Shown here piece by piece: positions 10,768 through 19,870 of a stretch of 64,000 nt of DNA (position 1 is the first letter of the stretch; each line of letters begins with the position of its first letter). The DNA is from Psychrobacter sp. DAB_AL43B. Its GTDB lineage: Bacteria; Pseudomonadota; Gammaproteobacteria; Pseudomonadales; Moraxellaceae. The notes below the pieces were generated by a model that was not told the origin of the DNA, made no database searches, and was given only the letters and a program-made list of their open reading frames with translations. The position numbers and the translations under genes are program-made. The DNA is taken from contig NZ_LT799838.1 of NCBI RefSeq assembly GCF_900168255.1, forward strand, positions 620,001-684,000. The letters are read 5' to 3'.

Positions 10768-11292
10768 ATGGTAAAAAGCAATTCGTCACAGACAAGTTTT
10801 GCTCGTTGGTGGCGTCAAGTACTTTTTGTCCCTATGCTGCATAGCAAATGGCTGACGCCAGCAGCCAGAGCGCGGTTGTCAGAACAAGTGACGCGCGTGG
10901 AGTACGGCCATCGTGGTGAGGTGTTTTTAATTATAGAAAACCATCTCCCCATCCAAGAAGCCTATCGTATCAACTGTCGTGATCGCGCTATTGATTTATT
11001 TAGTGAGTATCGGGTATGGGATACCGAAGAAAACACTGGCGTTTTGGTCTATGTTAATATTTGCGAGCATACGTTAGAAATCGTCGCTGATCGCGGTATT
11101 AGCACTCATGTTAGCCCGACAGTATGGCAGGCGATGTGCGAAAAATCTGTGTCCGGTATTGCCAATAAAAAAACAGAAGAGAGTCTGATTGAGTTGTTAG
11201 ATGAAGTTGGGCAAGTGCTGCGTCAGTACTATCATCTCGAACATGATCCAGCAGGTAATGAGCTGTCTGATACAGTGGTATTTTTGAAGTAG
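10768..11292 (+). CDS. TPM-domain protein, second copy
   Basis: 174 residues with a TPM-like core: LTPAARARLSEQVTRVE at the start, IDLFSEYRVWDTEENTGVLVYV in the middle, and LEIVADRGISTHVSP towards the end. It has no signal peptide or Gly-rich tail, so it probably faces the cytoplasm, perhaps tethered by partners. It is 51 bp after the first TPM gene and probably in one transcript with it. Members of this second group regularly accompany LemA and the larger TPM protein. Function unknown. Confidence 0.85.
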   Translation: MVKSNSSQTSFARWWRQVLFVPMLHSKWLTPAARARLSEQVTRVEYGHRGEVFLIIENHLPIQEAYRINCRDRAIDLFSEYRVWDTEENTGVLVYVNICEHTLEIVADRGISTHVSPTVWQAMCEKSVSGIANKKTEESLIELLDEVGQVLRQYYHLEHDPAGNELSDTVVFLK

Positions 11293-11396
11293 AAAATGAC
11301 TGGTACATACCTTTTAAGCACACATATATAGATATATAGCATTGAAGAAAATATTTCTTGATAGAGAGCCAATATAAAAATCACTACTGGAATACT

Positions 11397-12395
11397 ATGA
11401 TCGATTTAATAAAAAAACTGCCAAAAGCGGAGCTGCATTTACATATTGAAGGCTCATTAGAGCCTGAGCTTATGTTTAGATTGGCAAAAAAGAACCATAT
11501 AGAAATTCCTTATAAAGACATAGAAGATGTACGTAATGCCTATAACTTCACCAATCTGCAAACCTTTTTAGATATTTACTATGCGGGCGCAAACGTCCTT
11601 GTCACTAAAGATGACTTTTATGATTTGACATGGGAATACATTCTTAAGTGTGTCGAAGATAATGTCATTCATACTGAGATATTCTTTGATCCACAAACGC
11701 ATACATCAAGAGGCATCGCTTTTGAAACAGTGATAACCGGCATCAAAGAAGCGCTCACTGATGCTAAGACGCAATATGGCATTACTTCGTGCATCATTAT
11801 GTGTTTTTTAAGACATTTATCACAAAAAGAGGCGTTTGAAACGTTAGAAGAAGCGTTGAGATTTAAAGACGACATTATCGGTGTTGGTCTTGATTCTTCA
11901 GAGATGGGAAATCCTCCTTCAAAGTTCAAAGAAGTGTTTAAAAAAGCAAAAGAAGCAGGCTTTAAATTGGTGGCTCATGCCGGTGAAGAGGCGGATTTTT
12001 CGTATATCTACGAAGCCTTAGATTTATTAGAGATAAATAGAATTGATCATGGTGTGCAATCGATAAAAAGTGCCGCGCTGATGCAACGACTAAAAGATGA
12101 GCAAATGCCGCTGACAGTTTGTCCAAATTCAAATATTGAACTCAAGGTTTTTGAGAGTTATAAAGAACACAATATCAAAGAGTTGTTGGATTACGGTCTA
12201 AATATCACTGTGAACTCCGATGATCCGGCGTATTTCAAAGGCTATATCAATCAAAATTTTATAAACATATGTGAGAATCTGCCGCTAACAGAGGACGATA
12301 CTATCACTTTAGTTAAGAATTCTTTTAGGTCTTCATTTATAGATGATGAGTTAAAAGAGGCTTACTTAGCGAAAGTTGATCTTGCCCTGCAATAA
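11397..12395 (+). CDS. Adenine deaminase (adenosine deaminase superfamily, AAH1 type)
   Basis: Predicted cytoplasmic metal-dependent deaminase of 332 residues converting adenine to hypoxanthine for purine salvage. Metal-binding HLH is at residues 14-16 (ELHLHIEG), the catalytic stretch is HAGEEAD, then IDHGVQS, and the metal-binding Asp pair is in NSDDPAYF. The block GLDSSEMGNPPSKF is typical of bacterial and fungal adenine deaminases rather than true adenosine deaminases; this substrate call is from memory of the family. A TTG at 11358 is also in frame, but the ATG at 11397 places MIDLIKKLPKAELHLH at the usual start. Confidence 0.87.
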   Translation: MIDLIKKLPKAELHLHIEGSLEPELMFRLAKKNHIEIPYKDIEDVRNAYNFTNLQTFLDIYYAGANVLVTKDDFYDLTWEYILKCVEDNVIHTEIFFDPQTHTSRGIAFETVITGIKEALTDAKTQYGITSCIIMCFLRHLSQKEAFETLEEALRFKDDIIGVGLDSSEMGNPPSKFKEVFKKAKEAGFKLVAHAGEEADFSYIYEALDLLEINRIDHGVQSIKSAALMQRLKDEQMPLTVCPNSNIELKVFESYKEHNIKELLDYGLNITVNSDDPAYFKGYINQNFINICENLPLTEDDTITLVKNSFRSSFIDDELKEAYLAKVDLALQ

Positions 12396-12552
12396 ATACG
12401 ATTGAGCTACTGCTGCTTTAAGTTGTTTTCATAAATTTGCTGCTATAAGTTTCTTTGCTTAGCGCTAAACTAAGTACAGCATTAATAAGCATAGTCTTCG
12501 AAAAACTCATACTAGCAATCCCTATTTTCTCTTATATGCCATATAGTTATGA

Positions 12553-13365
12553 TTACAACGCAGTGATTTGCTGTATCAGTAATGGCATTATCACTCCCGC
12601 TTTTTCTGCTAAGGTAATATCAACGATGGTATTCGGAGTTGGATCGGGATTTATCTCGATAATTTTCGCGCCATTTTGCTTTGCCAATTGTGCTAATCCA
12701 GCCGCGGGATAAACCAGGCTTGATGTGCCGATACTGATAAATACCTCACAATTAGCAGCGGCCTCTTCTGCTGCCTGCCATGCTTGTGCAGGTAATGACT
12801 CCCCGAACCAAACGATATCCGGTCTAATATAACCGTCGCAATGAGGGCAGTCAATCAATCCCTCATTGAAATCGATGCTATCTTCGCTGCTATCTTCGCT
12901 GCTATATGAATCCCTTGATTGGCTTTGGTAGGGTGTCTCACATTGACTACAACGATTACGCCATAAATTGCCATGAAGATGAATCACTGTACTACCAGCC
13001 TGCTCGTGCAAGTCATCGACATTTTGAGTGATGAGCGTCAATTGTTGATCAGAGGATTGAGTATGGTACTGCCACTGTGCTAAAGCATCATGTGCCGGAT
13101 TCGGTGTTTTATCGGCGACCAATTGTCTGCGCCATTGATACCATGACCACACTAGCTTTGGGTCGCGAGCAAAAGCATCAGGTGTCGCCAAGTCTTCCGC
13201 AGCATAGTTTTCCCATAATCCCGTTTGCTTATCTCGAAAAGTCGGAATACCACTTTCTGCTGAAATCCCTGCACCCGTTAAGAGGCAAATGCGTTGTTTT
13301 GATGCCAATAGTTTGGCGGCACGTTGTACTTCTGCTGTTAACGCTGGTGATAATTCTGCTAACAT
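12553..13365 (-). CDS. NAD-dependent protein deacylase, sirtuin class III (SirT5/CobB-like)
   Basis: Removes acyl groups from lysines using NAD+, in the cytoplasm; 270 residues. NAD-binding GAGISAESGIPTFRD is at 31-45, QNVDDLH at 114-120, catalytic His131 in HLHGN, and four zinc cysteines are at 139, 142, 173 and 176. Tyr76 and Arg79 fit the Y-x-x-R pair that selects succinyl or malonyl groups in SirT5-type enzymes, so desuccinylase activity is likely. Between the cysteine pairs is a short acidic insertion (SSEDSSEDS) encoded by a 15-bp tandem repeat. It is convergent with the deaminase gene. Confidence 0.93.
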   Translation of the reverse strand: MLAELSPALTAEVQRAAKLLASKQRICLLTGAGISAESGIPTFRDKQTGLWENYAAEDLATPDAFARDPKLVWSWYQWRRQLVADKTPNPAHDALAQWQYHTQSSDQQLTLITQNVDDLHEQAGSTVIHLHGNLWRNRCSQCETPYQSQSRDSYSSEDSSEDSIDFNEGLIDCPHCDGYIRPDIVWFGESLPAQAWQAAEEAAANCEVFISIGTSSLVYPAAGLAQLAKQNGAKIIEINPDPTPNTIVDITLAEKAGVIMPLLIQQITAL

Positions 13366-13400
13366 GAGCTAACCCTTATTAATAATGGATATCCCTTCTT

Positions 13401-13766
13401 ATGATAGACGGAACTTGGTGGCTTGTCATATTGATAGCGGTCGGCGTTGGACTATGGTTTTTTGCAAAATCGCGCGCGCCTAAACATATTGGTAAAAATA
13501 ATATAAAGTTAAAAAGTAAAAACACACCCCTAAATGATGCGCTACAAAAGACATCCGTACTGATTAAACAGTATTTTCCTGATTATCGCGTCACGCGTAA
13601 AGCAAATCATTTACTCGTCAGCAAACAAAATAAAAAAATCGCTATGATTACCATTGATAAAAAGCTTGCTGCTAGTCAACGGCGTTTAGGTGATGTGCCG
13701 GTGATTAATTATCACCGTGTGCCTAGTCGCGCGCAGTTGGCTGCCAATCTAGAAGAGGCAGAATAG
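13401..13766 (+). CDS. Small membrane-anchored protein of unknown function
   Basis: 121 residues. An N-terminal hydrophobic anchor (about residues 6-22, WWLVILIAVGVGLWFF) is followed by a basic cytoplasmic domain with the block IKQYFPDYRVTRKANHLLVSKQNKKIAMITIDKK. I do not recognise a named domain; the lone strand-rich domain resembles small nuclease-like or DUF2726-type folds only loosely. It diverges from the sirtuin gene with 35 bp between starts, so the two promoters overlap. Codon use matches the neighbours. Confidence 0.75.
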   Translation: MIDGTWWLVILIAVGVGLWFFAKSRAPKHIGKNNIKLKSKNTPLNDALQKTSVLIKQYFPDYRVTRKANHLLVSKQNKKIAMITIDKKLAASQRRLGDVPVINYHRVPSRAQLAANLEEAE

Positions 13767-13929
13767 TTATAGCAACTTATAGGCAGAAAAACTATCGCTT
13801 GATGGTATATTCCCGTGATTACATATTCCCGTGATTAAGTGACCGAGTTTGTTTCTACGGTTTATTCAGTGTGACTAAAATATAAGAACTTGATAATTAG
13901 TAAATAACTGAAATAGAGGGCAGTTGCAA

Positions 13930-15399
13930 ATGAATGGTTATGGGAACACTCAGGAATTTAAAAAACCTTCTTTTAAGCTAGCAGCGATGGCGTTACTGTC
14001 GGTCATTTTTAGCCTCATTTTATGTATCATGATCTTTAAAACCGTATCGATACAAGTAGGTTTACTGCTTGGGATGGTTTTTGTCACCTTAATCTCCAGA
14101 ACCTTGGGCTATAGATTTAATGATTTAATGGTGCTGATGCAAAAGAGCATCGGAGAGTCGACCTTTGGCTTATGGTTTTTCATTGCGATCGGCGCCATTA
14201 TTGCATCATGGATGGCCGCGGGGACCGTTCCTGCGATCATTTATTATGGCTTGGGTTTTATCTCACCGACTATTTTTCTACCAGCTGGGTTTTTATTGTG
14301 TACGATAACAGCGCTAAGTACTGGTACATCATGGGGAACTGTCGGCACGGTAGGCATTGCCCTTGTAGGTATCGGTCAGGGCTTGGGCATTCCGCTACCC
14401 ATAACGGCGGGTATGATTATATCTGGCGCGATTACTGGAGATAAGATGTCACCGGTTTCTGATACGCCAAACCTTACTTCAATGTCGGCAGGTGCGGATC
14501 TGTATGAAACGCTCAAGGCTATGATGCAAACGATAGCCCCTACTTTTTTTATTACTTTAGCGTTGTTCGTATACTTAGGCTTCCGCTATGGCTCGGATGA
14601 CGCGAATTTGAGTATCATTAATGAAACGCGCTCTGTGTTAGCAGATAATTTTAACTTAAACCCCATCGTTATGCTGCCGATGGCCATTCTTTTGACCTTA
14701 AATGTTATCAAGTTTCCCTCTTTACCTTCGATGACCATAGCAGTGATTAGCGGTTTGGTAGTCGCGGTTATCTTTCAGGGTGCTAGTGTGCCTGACGCCT
14801 TAGAGTTTTTAAATTCAGGGTTCGAAATCTCTACCGGTTCGGCTTATGTGGATCCCATCTTAAATCGTGGCGGCATCCAAAGTATGATGTGGACGTTCTC
14901 GGTGGCATTTATGGCGCTGTCATTAGGAGGTGTTTTAAGTAAAGTGGGCTATATGGAGACATTGATTGCTGGGCTGGTGAGCAGAGCCAAAACGGTGGGC
15001 TCATTGACCTTACTGACCATGGCTTCTTCAATGACTTCAACGGCGGCGTTCGGTGAGGCTTATATGTCTTTTATTTTAAATGGTGAGCTGTTTAAAGAGC
15101 AGTTTGATAAAGTCGGGCTAAGTCGTGCCATGCTGGCGCGTATTGTCAGTGAAGGGGGATTGATGATGGCACCGATCATGCCGTGGACCACGTTTGGTGC
15201 ATTTGTAGTGGCAACACTGGGGATTAGCGGATTTGAGTTTGCACCCTATGCTTTTATGAGCTTTTTAAGTCCAATCATATCCGTGCTAATGACCTATTTA
15301 GGTTTAGCTGTCGTATGGAATAATAAGAAAAATAAAGGTATCAAAAAGTTCAAAGATGTCGATCTTTCTAATGAGCCTATTTTTATAGCAAAACAATAA
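13930..15399 (+). CDS. nhaC: Na+/H+ antiporter, NhaC family
   Basis: Inner-membrane antiporter of 489 residues exchanging Na+ (or a small acid such as malate or lactate in some relatives) for protons. It has about 11-12 membrane segments. Family blocks visible include TGTSWGTVGTVGIAL, ISGAITGDKMSPVSDTPNLTS and the C-terminal SEGGLMMAPIMPWTTFGAF. The ATG at 13930 is chosen because AGAGGG lies nine bases upstream; a TTG six bases earlier would be too close. Single gene, ending 134 bp before tRNA-Arg, which reads the opposite way. Confidence 0.9.
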   Translation: MNGYGNTQEFKKPSFKLAAMALLSVIFSLILCIMIFKTVSIQVGLLLGMVFVTLISRTLGYRFNDLMVLMQKSIGESTFGLWFFIAIGAIIASWMAAGTVPAIIYYGLGFISPTIFLPAGFLLCTITALSTGTSWGTVGTVGIALVGIGQGLGIPLPITAGMIISGAITGDKMSPVSDTPNLTSMSAGADLYETLKAMMQTIAPTFFITLALFVYLGFRYGSDDANLSIINETRSVLADNFNLNPIVMLPMAILLTLNVIKFPSLPSMTIAVISGLVVAVIFQGASVPDALEFLNSGFEISTGSAYVDPILNRGGIQSMMWTFSVAFMALSLGGVLSKVGYMETLIAGLVSRAKTVGSLTLLTMASSMTSTAAFGEAYMSFILNGELFKEQFDKVGLSRAMLARIVSEGGLMMAPIMPWTTFGAFVVATLGISGFEFAPYAFMSFLSPIISVLMTYLGLAVVWNNKKNKGIKKFKDVDLSNEPIFIAKQ

Positions 15400-15532
15400 T
15401 ATTCAAATGCTGCTTTAAACTAAGTAACGGCATTATTAGATGATGAAAAGCAATATTAAAAGATGTGAAACGATGTTTTTAAAGGATATTACAGATATTG
15501 GGTAATACAAGGTTATGGTAAAACCTAGAAGT

Positions 15533-15609
15533 TGGTGCGCTCGGCGGGAATCGAACCCACGACCCTCGGCTTCGGAGACCGATACTCTATCCAACTGAGC
15601 TACGAGCGC
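15533..15609 (-). tRNA. tRNA-Arg (anticodon CCG)
   Basis: A 77-nt cloverleaf on the minus strand. The acceptor arms GCGCTCG and CGAGCGC pair fully, the 3' CCA is encoded, the anticodon loop is CTCCGAA giving anticodon CCG (codon CGG), and the T arm is GTGGG-TTCGATT-CCCGC. No integrated element is attached to this tRNA. Confidence 0.97.
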
Positions 15610-15919
15610 ATAATGCGAATTGGTTGCTATGCTATTTAATACTGTATTTCATTGAGTATTATTTACAGAGTAACCTGTCGAAAAATAAAGACCGCTTAGT
15701 CTAACAAATAAAAGTCATAAAGCCAATGAATGAAGGCGGCTATTGAGGTTTTTTAAGAAAAAACAATATAGTCAGCAAACAGGCATGGCAATCTACCTGT
15801 CTTTTCCCTTATAATGTCAGGGAGAATCTATATTTATAATCACCGATTACAAGTTCGCTTGCATGCGGGATGGCTGTTTGCTATTGATAACGGGTTGTTA
15901 TCAAAGGAGGACAGACAGA
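15610..15919. other. Intergenic region upstream of the cytochrome c5 gene
   Basis: About 310 bp. It holds the outward promoter for tRNA-Arg and the promoter for the cytochrome. A TATAAT at 15810-15815 is the best -10 candidate for the cytochrome transcript, though no good -35 box precedes it. The stretch 15898-15910 contains a strong ribosome site (AAAGGAGG) serving a tiny leader ORF. Confidence 0.4.
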
Positions 15920-15952
15920 ATGTCCAAGTCGTGTCGGCCCTTGTATACGTAA
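15920..15952 (+). CDS. Possible 10-residue leader peptide ahead of cytochrome c5 gene
   Basis: ATG with a strong AAAGGAGG nine bases upstream encodes MSKSCRPLYT and stops 16 bases before the cytochrome start. The cytochrome start itself has only a weak ribosome site, so coupling from this leader could feed it. No attenuator-like run of one amino acid is present. Equally, the strong ribosome site may be coincidence. Speculative. Confidence 0.3.
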   Translation: MSKSCRPLYT

Positions 15953-15968
15953 TAAGAGAACGTGACGA

Positions 15969-16634
15969 ATGAGAAAAGTAGTTATGTTATCGGCAGCTGC
16001 CATTCTAGGAATCGCTAGTATCGCTGTGAGCCAAGCTGAAAGTGTTGTAGACACTCCTGTAACGATATCTGATGTCGCAGAAGGGCAAGACGTTGTTGAA
16101 AACGCCCCTCAAAAGCTGGGTGACGATACCCAAGCTGCTGCAGATACCACAACAGATGCTGCTGCCCCTGCAGATGAAACCGCGCAAGCAGATGCTCCAG
16201 CTGAAGAAACTGCAGCAGTAGCACCTGTAGCTGATGAAGAGCCAATTCCAGAAGATACACCACAAGTGCAAAAGCTGATTGCTTTGTATCCTAACTTGAT
16301 TGCTCGCATTCAGCCTGTTGGTAAAGTATGCTTCGAAGACGATGAAGTTTGTGATGTGACCGCTCGTTCTTCTGGTCCAGCTGCTGGCGATGGTCCTCGT
16401 GAGGGTAAAGCAGTATACAACGCGGTATGTCAGACTTGTCACGCGTCAGGATTGCTTGGATCGCCTATGCTAGGTGATGCTGGTGCTTGGGGGCCACGTA
16501 TTGCAAAAGGTGCAGATACCTTATATACGCACGCTATCAATGGCTTTAACGCCATGCCTGCTAAAGGTGGCGCTGATATCCCTGACGAAGAAGTTCAGAA
16601 TGCTGTTGATTATATGATTGCTGAAGCCAGCTAA
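15969..16634 (+). CDS. Cytochrome c5 family protein (class I c-type cytochrome)
   Basis: Periplasmic electron carrier of 221 residues, soluble or membrane-anchored by an uncleaved signal. The N-terminal signal segment (VVMLSAAAILGIASIAVSQA) is followed by a long Ala/Asp/Glu/Thr-rich linker (about 25-100) and a c5-type domain. The heme motif CQTCH is at 154-158 and the probable axial Met is about 196 in FNAMPAKGG. The GKAVYNAVCQTCHASG context is classic for c5. The acidic linker is longer than in textbook c5 and may hold the domain off the membrane. Two terminators follow. Confidence 0.93.
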   Translation: MRKVVMLSAAAILGIASIAVSQAESVVDTPVTISDVAEGQDVVENAPQKLGDDTQAAADTTTDAAAPADETAQADAPAEETAAVAPVADEEPIPEDTPQVQKLIALYPNLIARIQPVGKVCFEDDEVCDVTARSSGPAAGDGPREGKAVYNAVCQTCHASGLLGSPMLGDAGAWGPRIAKGADTLYTHAINGFNAMPAKGGADIPDEEVQNAVDYMIAEAS

Positions 16635-16711
16635 TTATCATTAGCCCATGTATAGCACTATATAGCACTATATAGCGGCAACTGGTTAGCATATTTATAC
16701 ATCAAAAGCTT

Positions 16712-16746
16712 AAGGGTCGATAATTGATTGTCGGCTCTTATTTTTG
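16712..16746 (+). terminator. Terminator after cytochrome c5 gene
   Basis: The 28-base stretch from AAGGGTCGA to GGCTCTT folds into a long stem using a few G-U pairs and is followed by TTATTTTT. It lies about 78 bp after the stop. Just before it, at about 16653-16673, is a short tandem repeat of ATAGCACTAT. Confidence 0.7.
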
Positions 16747-16836
16747 CGCTTGGTTTAATAGGTTATTCATTTGAAGCGGGCTGTTTTTTAGGCCAATGCC
16801 CTTTAGATTAATATTTTATAGATTATAAGTGTGTAG

Positions 16837-16874
16837 AGCGCCTATCTCATTTGGTGAGATAGGCGCTTTTTTTT
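16837..16874 (+). terminator. Second strong terminator, same hairpin family as 19871
   Basis: A perfect 13-bp hairpin AGCGCCTATCTCA / TGAGATAGGCGCT with loop TTTGG, followed by seven Ts. Almost the same hairpin recurs at 19871-19906 after queF. Confidence 0.85.
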
Positions 16875-17027
16875 GGCAAATGATTTATGCTCAATGATGA
16901 GTTGTACTAATAGCATGCTTATAGTATGACGCAGTTGAAATCTATCATGGCTAGCCTCAGATTAAGGCTTACCTAATCTATTTTATAACCCCTACTATTT
17001 ATTTCATAAAATTATAAAGAGGTATTC

Positions 17028-17990
17028 ATGTCTGAAGTACCAGCGCTTTCTATTAAGCATTTATCCAAAACTTATGCCAATGGCTTTTCTGCCTTAAAAG
17101 ATGTCAGCTTAACCGTACCACAAGGTGGGTTTTTTGCACTACTTGGCCCAAATGGTGCTGGTAAGTCAACGATGATTGGCATTATTAGCTCTCTATTTAA
17201 ACCAACTAACGGTAGCGTACATATTTTTGGCGCTGACCTATTAGCTAATCCTTCAGTTGCTAAGCAGTATTTAGGCGTAGTACCGCAAGAGTTTAATTTT
17301 AACCAGTTTGAAAAAGTAGAAGACATTCTAATTACTCAAGCTGGCTACTTCGGTATATCTGCTAAAGAATCAAAACCACGTGCCGAGCGCTTGCTTAAAG
17401 CATTAGGTCTATGGGATAAACGCGATAGTATGTCGCGAGAGCTCTCTGGTGGCATGAAGCGACGCTTGATGATTGCACGAGCACTGATTCATAAGCCCAA
17501 ATTATTGATTCTTGATGAACCAACTGCGGGGGTTGATATTGAACTGCGCCGCTCGATGTGGGAGTTCATGCAGCAAATTAATATTGAAGAAAACACCACT
17601 ATTATTCTGACCACTCACTATCTAGAGGAAGCTGAGCAGCTGTGTAAGCGCATTGCTATTTTAGATCATGGTGAGATTCGTATTAATACTGAAATGAAAG
17701 ACTTGCTTGCCCAGTTGTCGGTTGAGACTTTTGTGCTCGATTTAACACAGCCGCTCACTCAGCCTTTAGTCATTGATAAGGTAACAGAGATTGCCCAACC
17801 TGATGAGCTGACGGTTGAAGTGACTTTAAGTGAAGGTGAAACGCTCAATTGTGTTTTTGAGCAACTTACCAAACTTGATATCGAGGTTGCCAGCATGCGC
17901 AACAAGTCTAACCGCCTAGAGGAGTTGTTTATGCGGCTAGTAGATAAAAATATTCAGAATGAGGACAGCATGAAGGAGGCAGGATTATGA
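17028..17990 (+). CDS. ABC exporter ATP-binding protein (YadG-like)
   Basis: Cytoplasmic ATPase of an ABC-2 type exporter, 320 residues. Walker A GPNGAGKST is at 40-48, the signature LSGGMKRR near 140, Walker B LLILDEP near 160, and the switch His in TTHYLEEAEQ. A C-terminal domain follows the ATPase and is probably regulatory. The start has AGAGGT upstream. The stop overlaps the permease start (ATGA), so translation is coupled. Substrate unknown; YadGH relatives are annotated as multidrug or polysaccharide-type exporters without firm proof. Confidence 0.93.
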   Translation: MSEVPALSIKHLSKTYANGFSALKDVSLTVPQGGFFALLGPNGAGKSTMIGIISSLFKPTNGSVHIFGADLLANPSVAKQYLGVVPQEFNFNQFEKVEDILITQAGYFGISAKESKPRAERLLKALGLWDKRDSMSRELSGGMKRRLMIARALIHKPKLLILDEPTAGVDIELRRSMWEFMQQINIEENTTIILTTHYLEEAEQLCKRIAILDHGEIRINTEMKDLLAQLSVETFVLDLTQPLTQPLVIDKVTEIAQPDELTVEVTLSEGETLNCVFEQLTKLDIEVASMRNKSNRLEELFMRLVDKNIQNEDSMKEAGL

Positions 17991-18832
17991 AACAGGAAGT
18001 GACTCAGGAAGTGACTCAGGAAGTGACTCAAAAAGTCACTATAGATCCTAATGAGACGATGTCTGCAGCCAAAAAGTGGATTGCTTTTCAAACTATTTTA
18101 ATAAAAGAGATTCGTCGAATACTGCGTATTTGGCCACAAACCCTGTTGCCACCGGTCATTACCATGGCTTTATACTTTGTCATCTTTGGTAAGATGATCG
18201 GCTCGCGAGTGGGGGATATGGGCGGCGTACCATACATGCAGTTTATCGTCCCAGGTCTCATCATGATGGCAGTGATTACCAATAGTTATTCTAACGTGGT
18301 ATCGAGCTTTTTCAGTGCTAAATTTACCGCCAGTATTGAAGAGCTGTTGGTATCTCCGGTTTCTAAGCACGCCATATTAATGGGTTACATCGGCGGTGGT
18401 ATTTTTCGCGGTCTGATTATTGCTATTATTGTCTCCATCGTTGCATTATTCTTCACTAAGCTGGGTATCGAGCATTTATTCGTCACTATATTTACGGTAC
18501 TAGGAACGTCTATTCTGTTCTCACTTGGCGGCTTTATTAATGCGGCTTATGCACGCTCATTTGATGACATTACTATTATTCCAAGCTTCGTCCTGACACC
18601 TTTGACCTTTCTTGGCGGGGTGTTTTATTCGATGGAGAATTTATCGCCATTTTGGTATAACATCTCACTACTAAATCCTATCGTCTATATGGTCAACGCA
18701 TTTCGTTACGGTATCCTTGGCTATTCGGATGTCAACGTCTGGTATTCGATGGCAGCGATTTTTGTATTTTGCGTGGTGTTCTATGTCATGTCTTATCGTT
18801 TATTAAGTGATGGCTCGCGTATTCGCTTGTAG
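17987..18832 (+). CDS. ABC-2 type exporter permease (YadH-like)
   Basis: Inner-membrane permease of 281 residues with six predicted membrane segments, partner of the ATPase whose gene it overlaps by four bases. ABC-2 family blocks include PVITMALYFVIFG, YMQFIVPGLIMMAVITNSYSN and LSPFWYNISLLNPIVYMVNAFRYG. The first 19 residues are a polar leader built on a tandem repeat (EVTQ three times, then KVT), encoded by a 12-bp DNA repeat that begins three codons after the start. Such a repeat could vary in length without breaking the frame. Substrate unknown. Confidence 0.92.
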   Translation: MKQEVTQEVTQEVTQKVTIDPNETMSAAKKWIAFQTILIKEIRRILRIWPQTLLPPVITMALYFVIFGKMIGSRVGDMGGVPYMQFIVPGLIMMAVITNSYSNVVSSFFSAKFTASIEELLVSPVSKHAILMGYIGGGIFRGLIIAIIVSIVALFFTKLGIEHLFVTIFTVLGTSILFSLGGFINAAYARSFDDITIIPSFVLTPLTFLGGVFYSMENLSPFWYNISLLNPIVYMVNAFRYGILGYSDVNVWYSMAAIFVFCVVFYVMSYRLLSDGSRIRL

Positions 18833-18940
18833 ATACCTTTTCCCTTAATGAGAAATCCAATACAATAAATATTGATAATAAATCACCATTTATAAACAGT
18901 AATACATAGTCATAAATAATATAGATATGAGGAAGTATAA

Positions 18941-19804
18941 ATGAGCATTCACGGTGTTTTAGGCGAGCAAACCACTGATTATCCGACCCGATATAGTCCA
19001 GAGACGCTATATCCTATTGCTCGTAGTATGGGACGTGATGCCATTGGCTGGCAAGATGATAAGCTAAAAGTGGGCGTCGATTGGTGGCATGCGTTTGAGC
19101 TGTCATGGTTAAATACGCAAGGTATTTCGCAAGTCGCGGTAGCACGCTTTGGTATTCCGGCAAGCTCGCCATTTATTGTTGAATCTAAATCGTTAAAGTT
19201 ATATCTAAACAGTATTAACTTCACTGAGTTCGCCAGTTGGGAAGAAGTACAAGCCTTGGTTGCGAAAGATTTATCAGTATGTGTGCAAGCCGACGTTAAG
19301 GTTGAGTTGTTTGCATTAGATGATGCGTTATCAGGATTGTTAATTACGCAACCTGACGGCATTTGTATTGATAACGCGCTTGTGGATAGTAGTGATAAGG
19401 TAGCGTTATGTGAGCACCCAGATGCATCGTTATTGAGTGATGATAAAACGGATGCTAATTTGGAAAGCAGAAGCACTCAGCCCTATACTTTCTACTCTAA
19501 TTTGCTACGTAGTAATTGTCCAGTGACCAACCAGCCAGACTGGGGTACGTTAGCAGTTTCAATTACTAGTAATAAAGCAATCAATGAAGCCAGTATGCTG
19601 CGTTATATTTTAAGTTTCCGTCAGCATAATGGCTTTCATGAGCAATGTGTTGAGCAGATATTTGCTGATTTAAGTCAACACTATGAGCCAAGTGAGCTCA
19701 TGGTTCGCGCATGGTATACACGCCGTGGTGGTATTGATATCAATCCTTGCCGCGTGAGTGATATTGCATTATTGCCAGCACCAAGTCGCTTGATTCGTCA
19801 GTAA
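18941..19804 (+). CDS. queF: NADPH-dependent 7-cyano-7-deazaguanine reductase
   Basis: Reduces preQ0 to preQ1 in queuosine biosynthesis, in the cytoplasm. 287 residues, the long two-domain (YqfI-like) form of the tunnelling-fold enzyme. The catalytic Cys193 and Asp200 are seen in NCPVTNQPDWG, the substrate Glu and binding motif in ESKSLKLYLNS, and the C-terminal RYILSFRQHNGFHEQCVE is typical. The ATG is preceded by GAGGAAG. No preQ1 riboswitch is evident upstream. It is convergent with proS and shares a bidirectional terminator with it. Confidence 0.96.
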   Translation: MSIHGVLGEQTTDYPTRYSPETLYPIARSMGRDAIGWQDDKLKVGVDWWHAFELSWLNTQGISQVAVARFGIPASSPFIVESKSLKLYLNSINFTEFASWEEVQALVAKDLSVCVQADVKVELFALDDALSGLLITQPDGICIDNALVDSSDKVALCEHPDASLLSDDKTDANLESRSTQPYTFYSNLLRSNCPVTNQPDWGTLAVSITSNKAINEASMLRYILSFRQHNGFHEQCVEQIFADLSQHYEPSELMVRAWYTRRGGIDINPCRVSDIALLPAPSRLIRQ

Positions 19805-19870
19805 ATGTAAGCATTAATAATGATTAATCATATTTAAAGAACTTTTAGACAAAAATTCTAGCCGAAAAAA

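Noticed and set aside
10499..10795. Arg/His-rich minus-strand frame opposite the TPM gene
   Set aside because: It is the antisense of the Gly-rich GGC/GGT tail; composition explains it entirely.
15533..15609. tRNA-Arg as a second integration site
   Set aside because: No integrase nearby and no second copy of its 3' end was noticed in the window.
16005..16442. Long minus-strand frames opposite the cytochrome c5 gene
   Set aside because: They mirror the Ala/Asp/Glu-rich linker of the real gene and lack ribosome sites.
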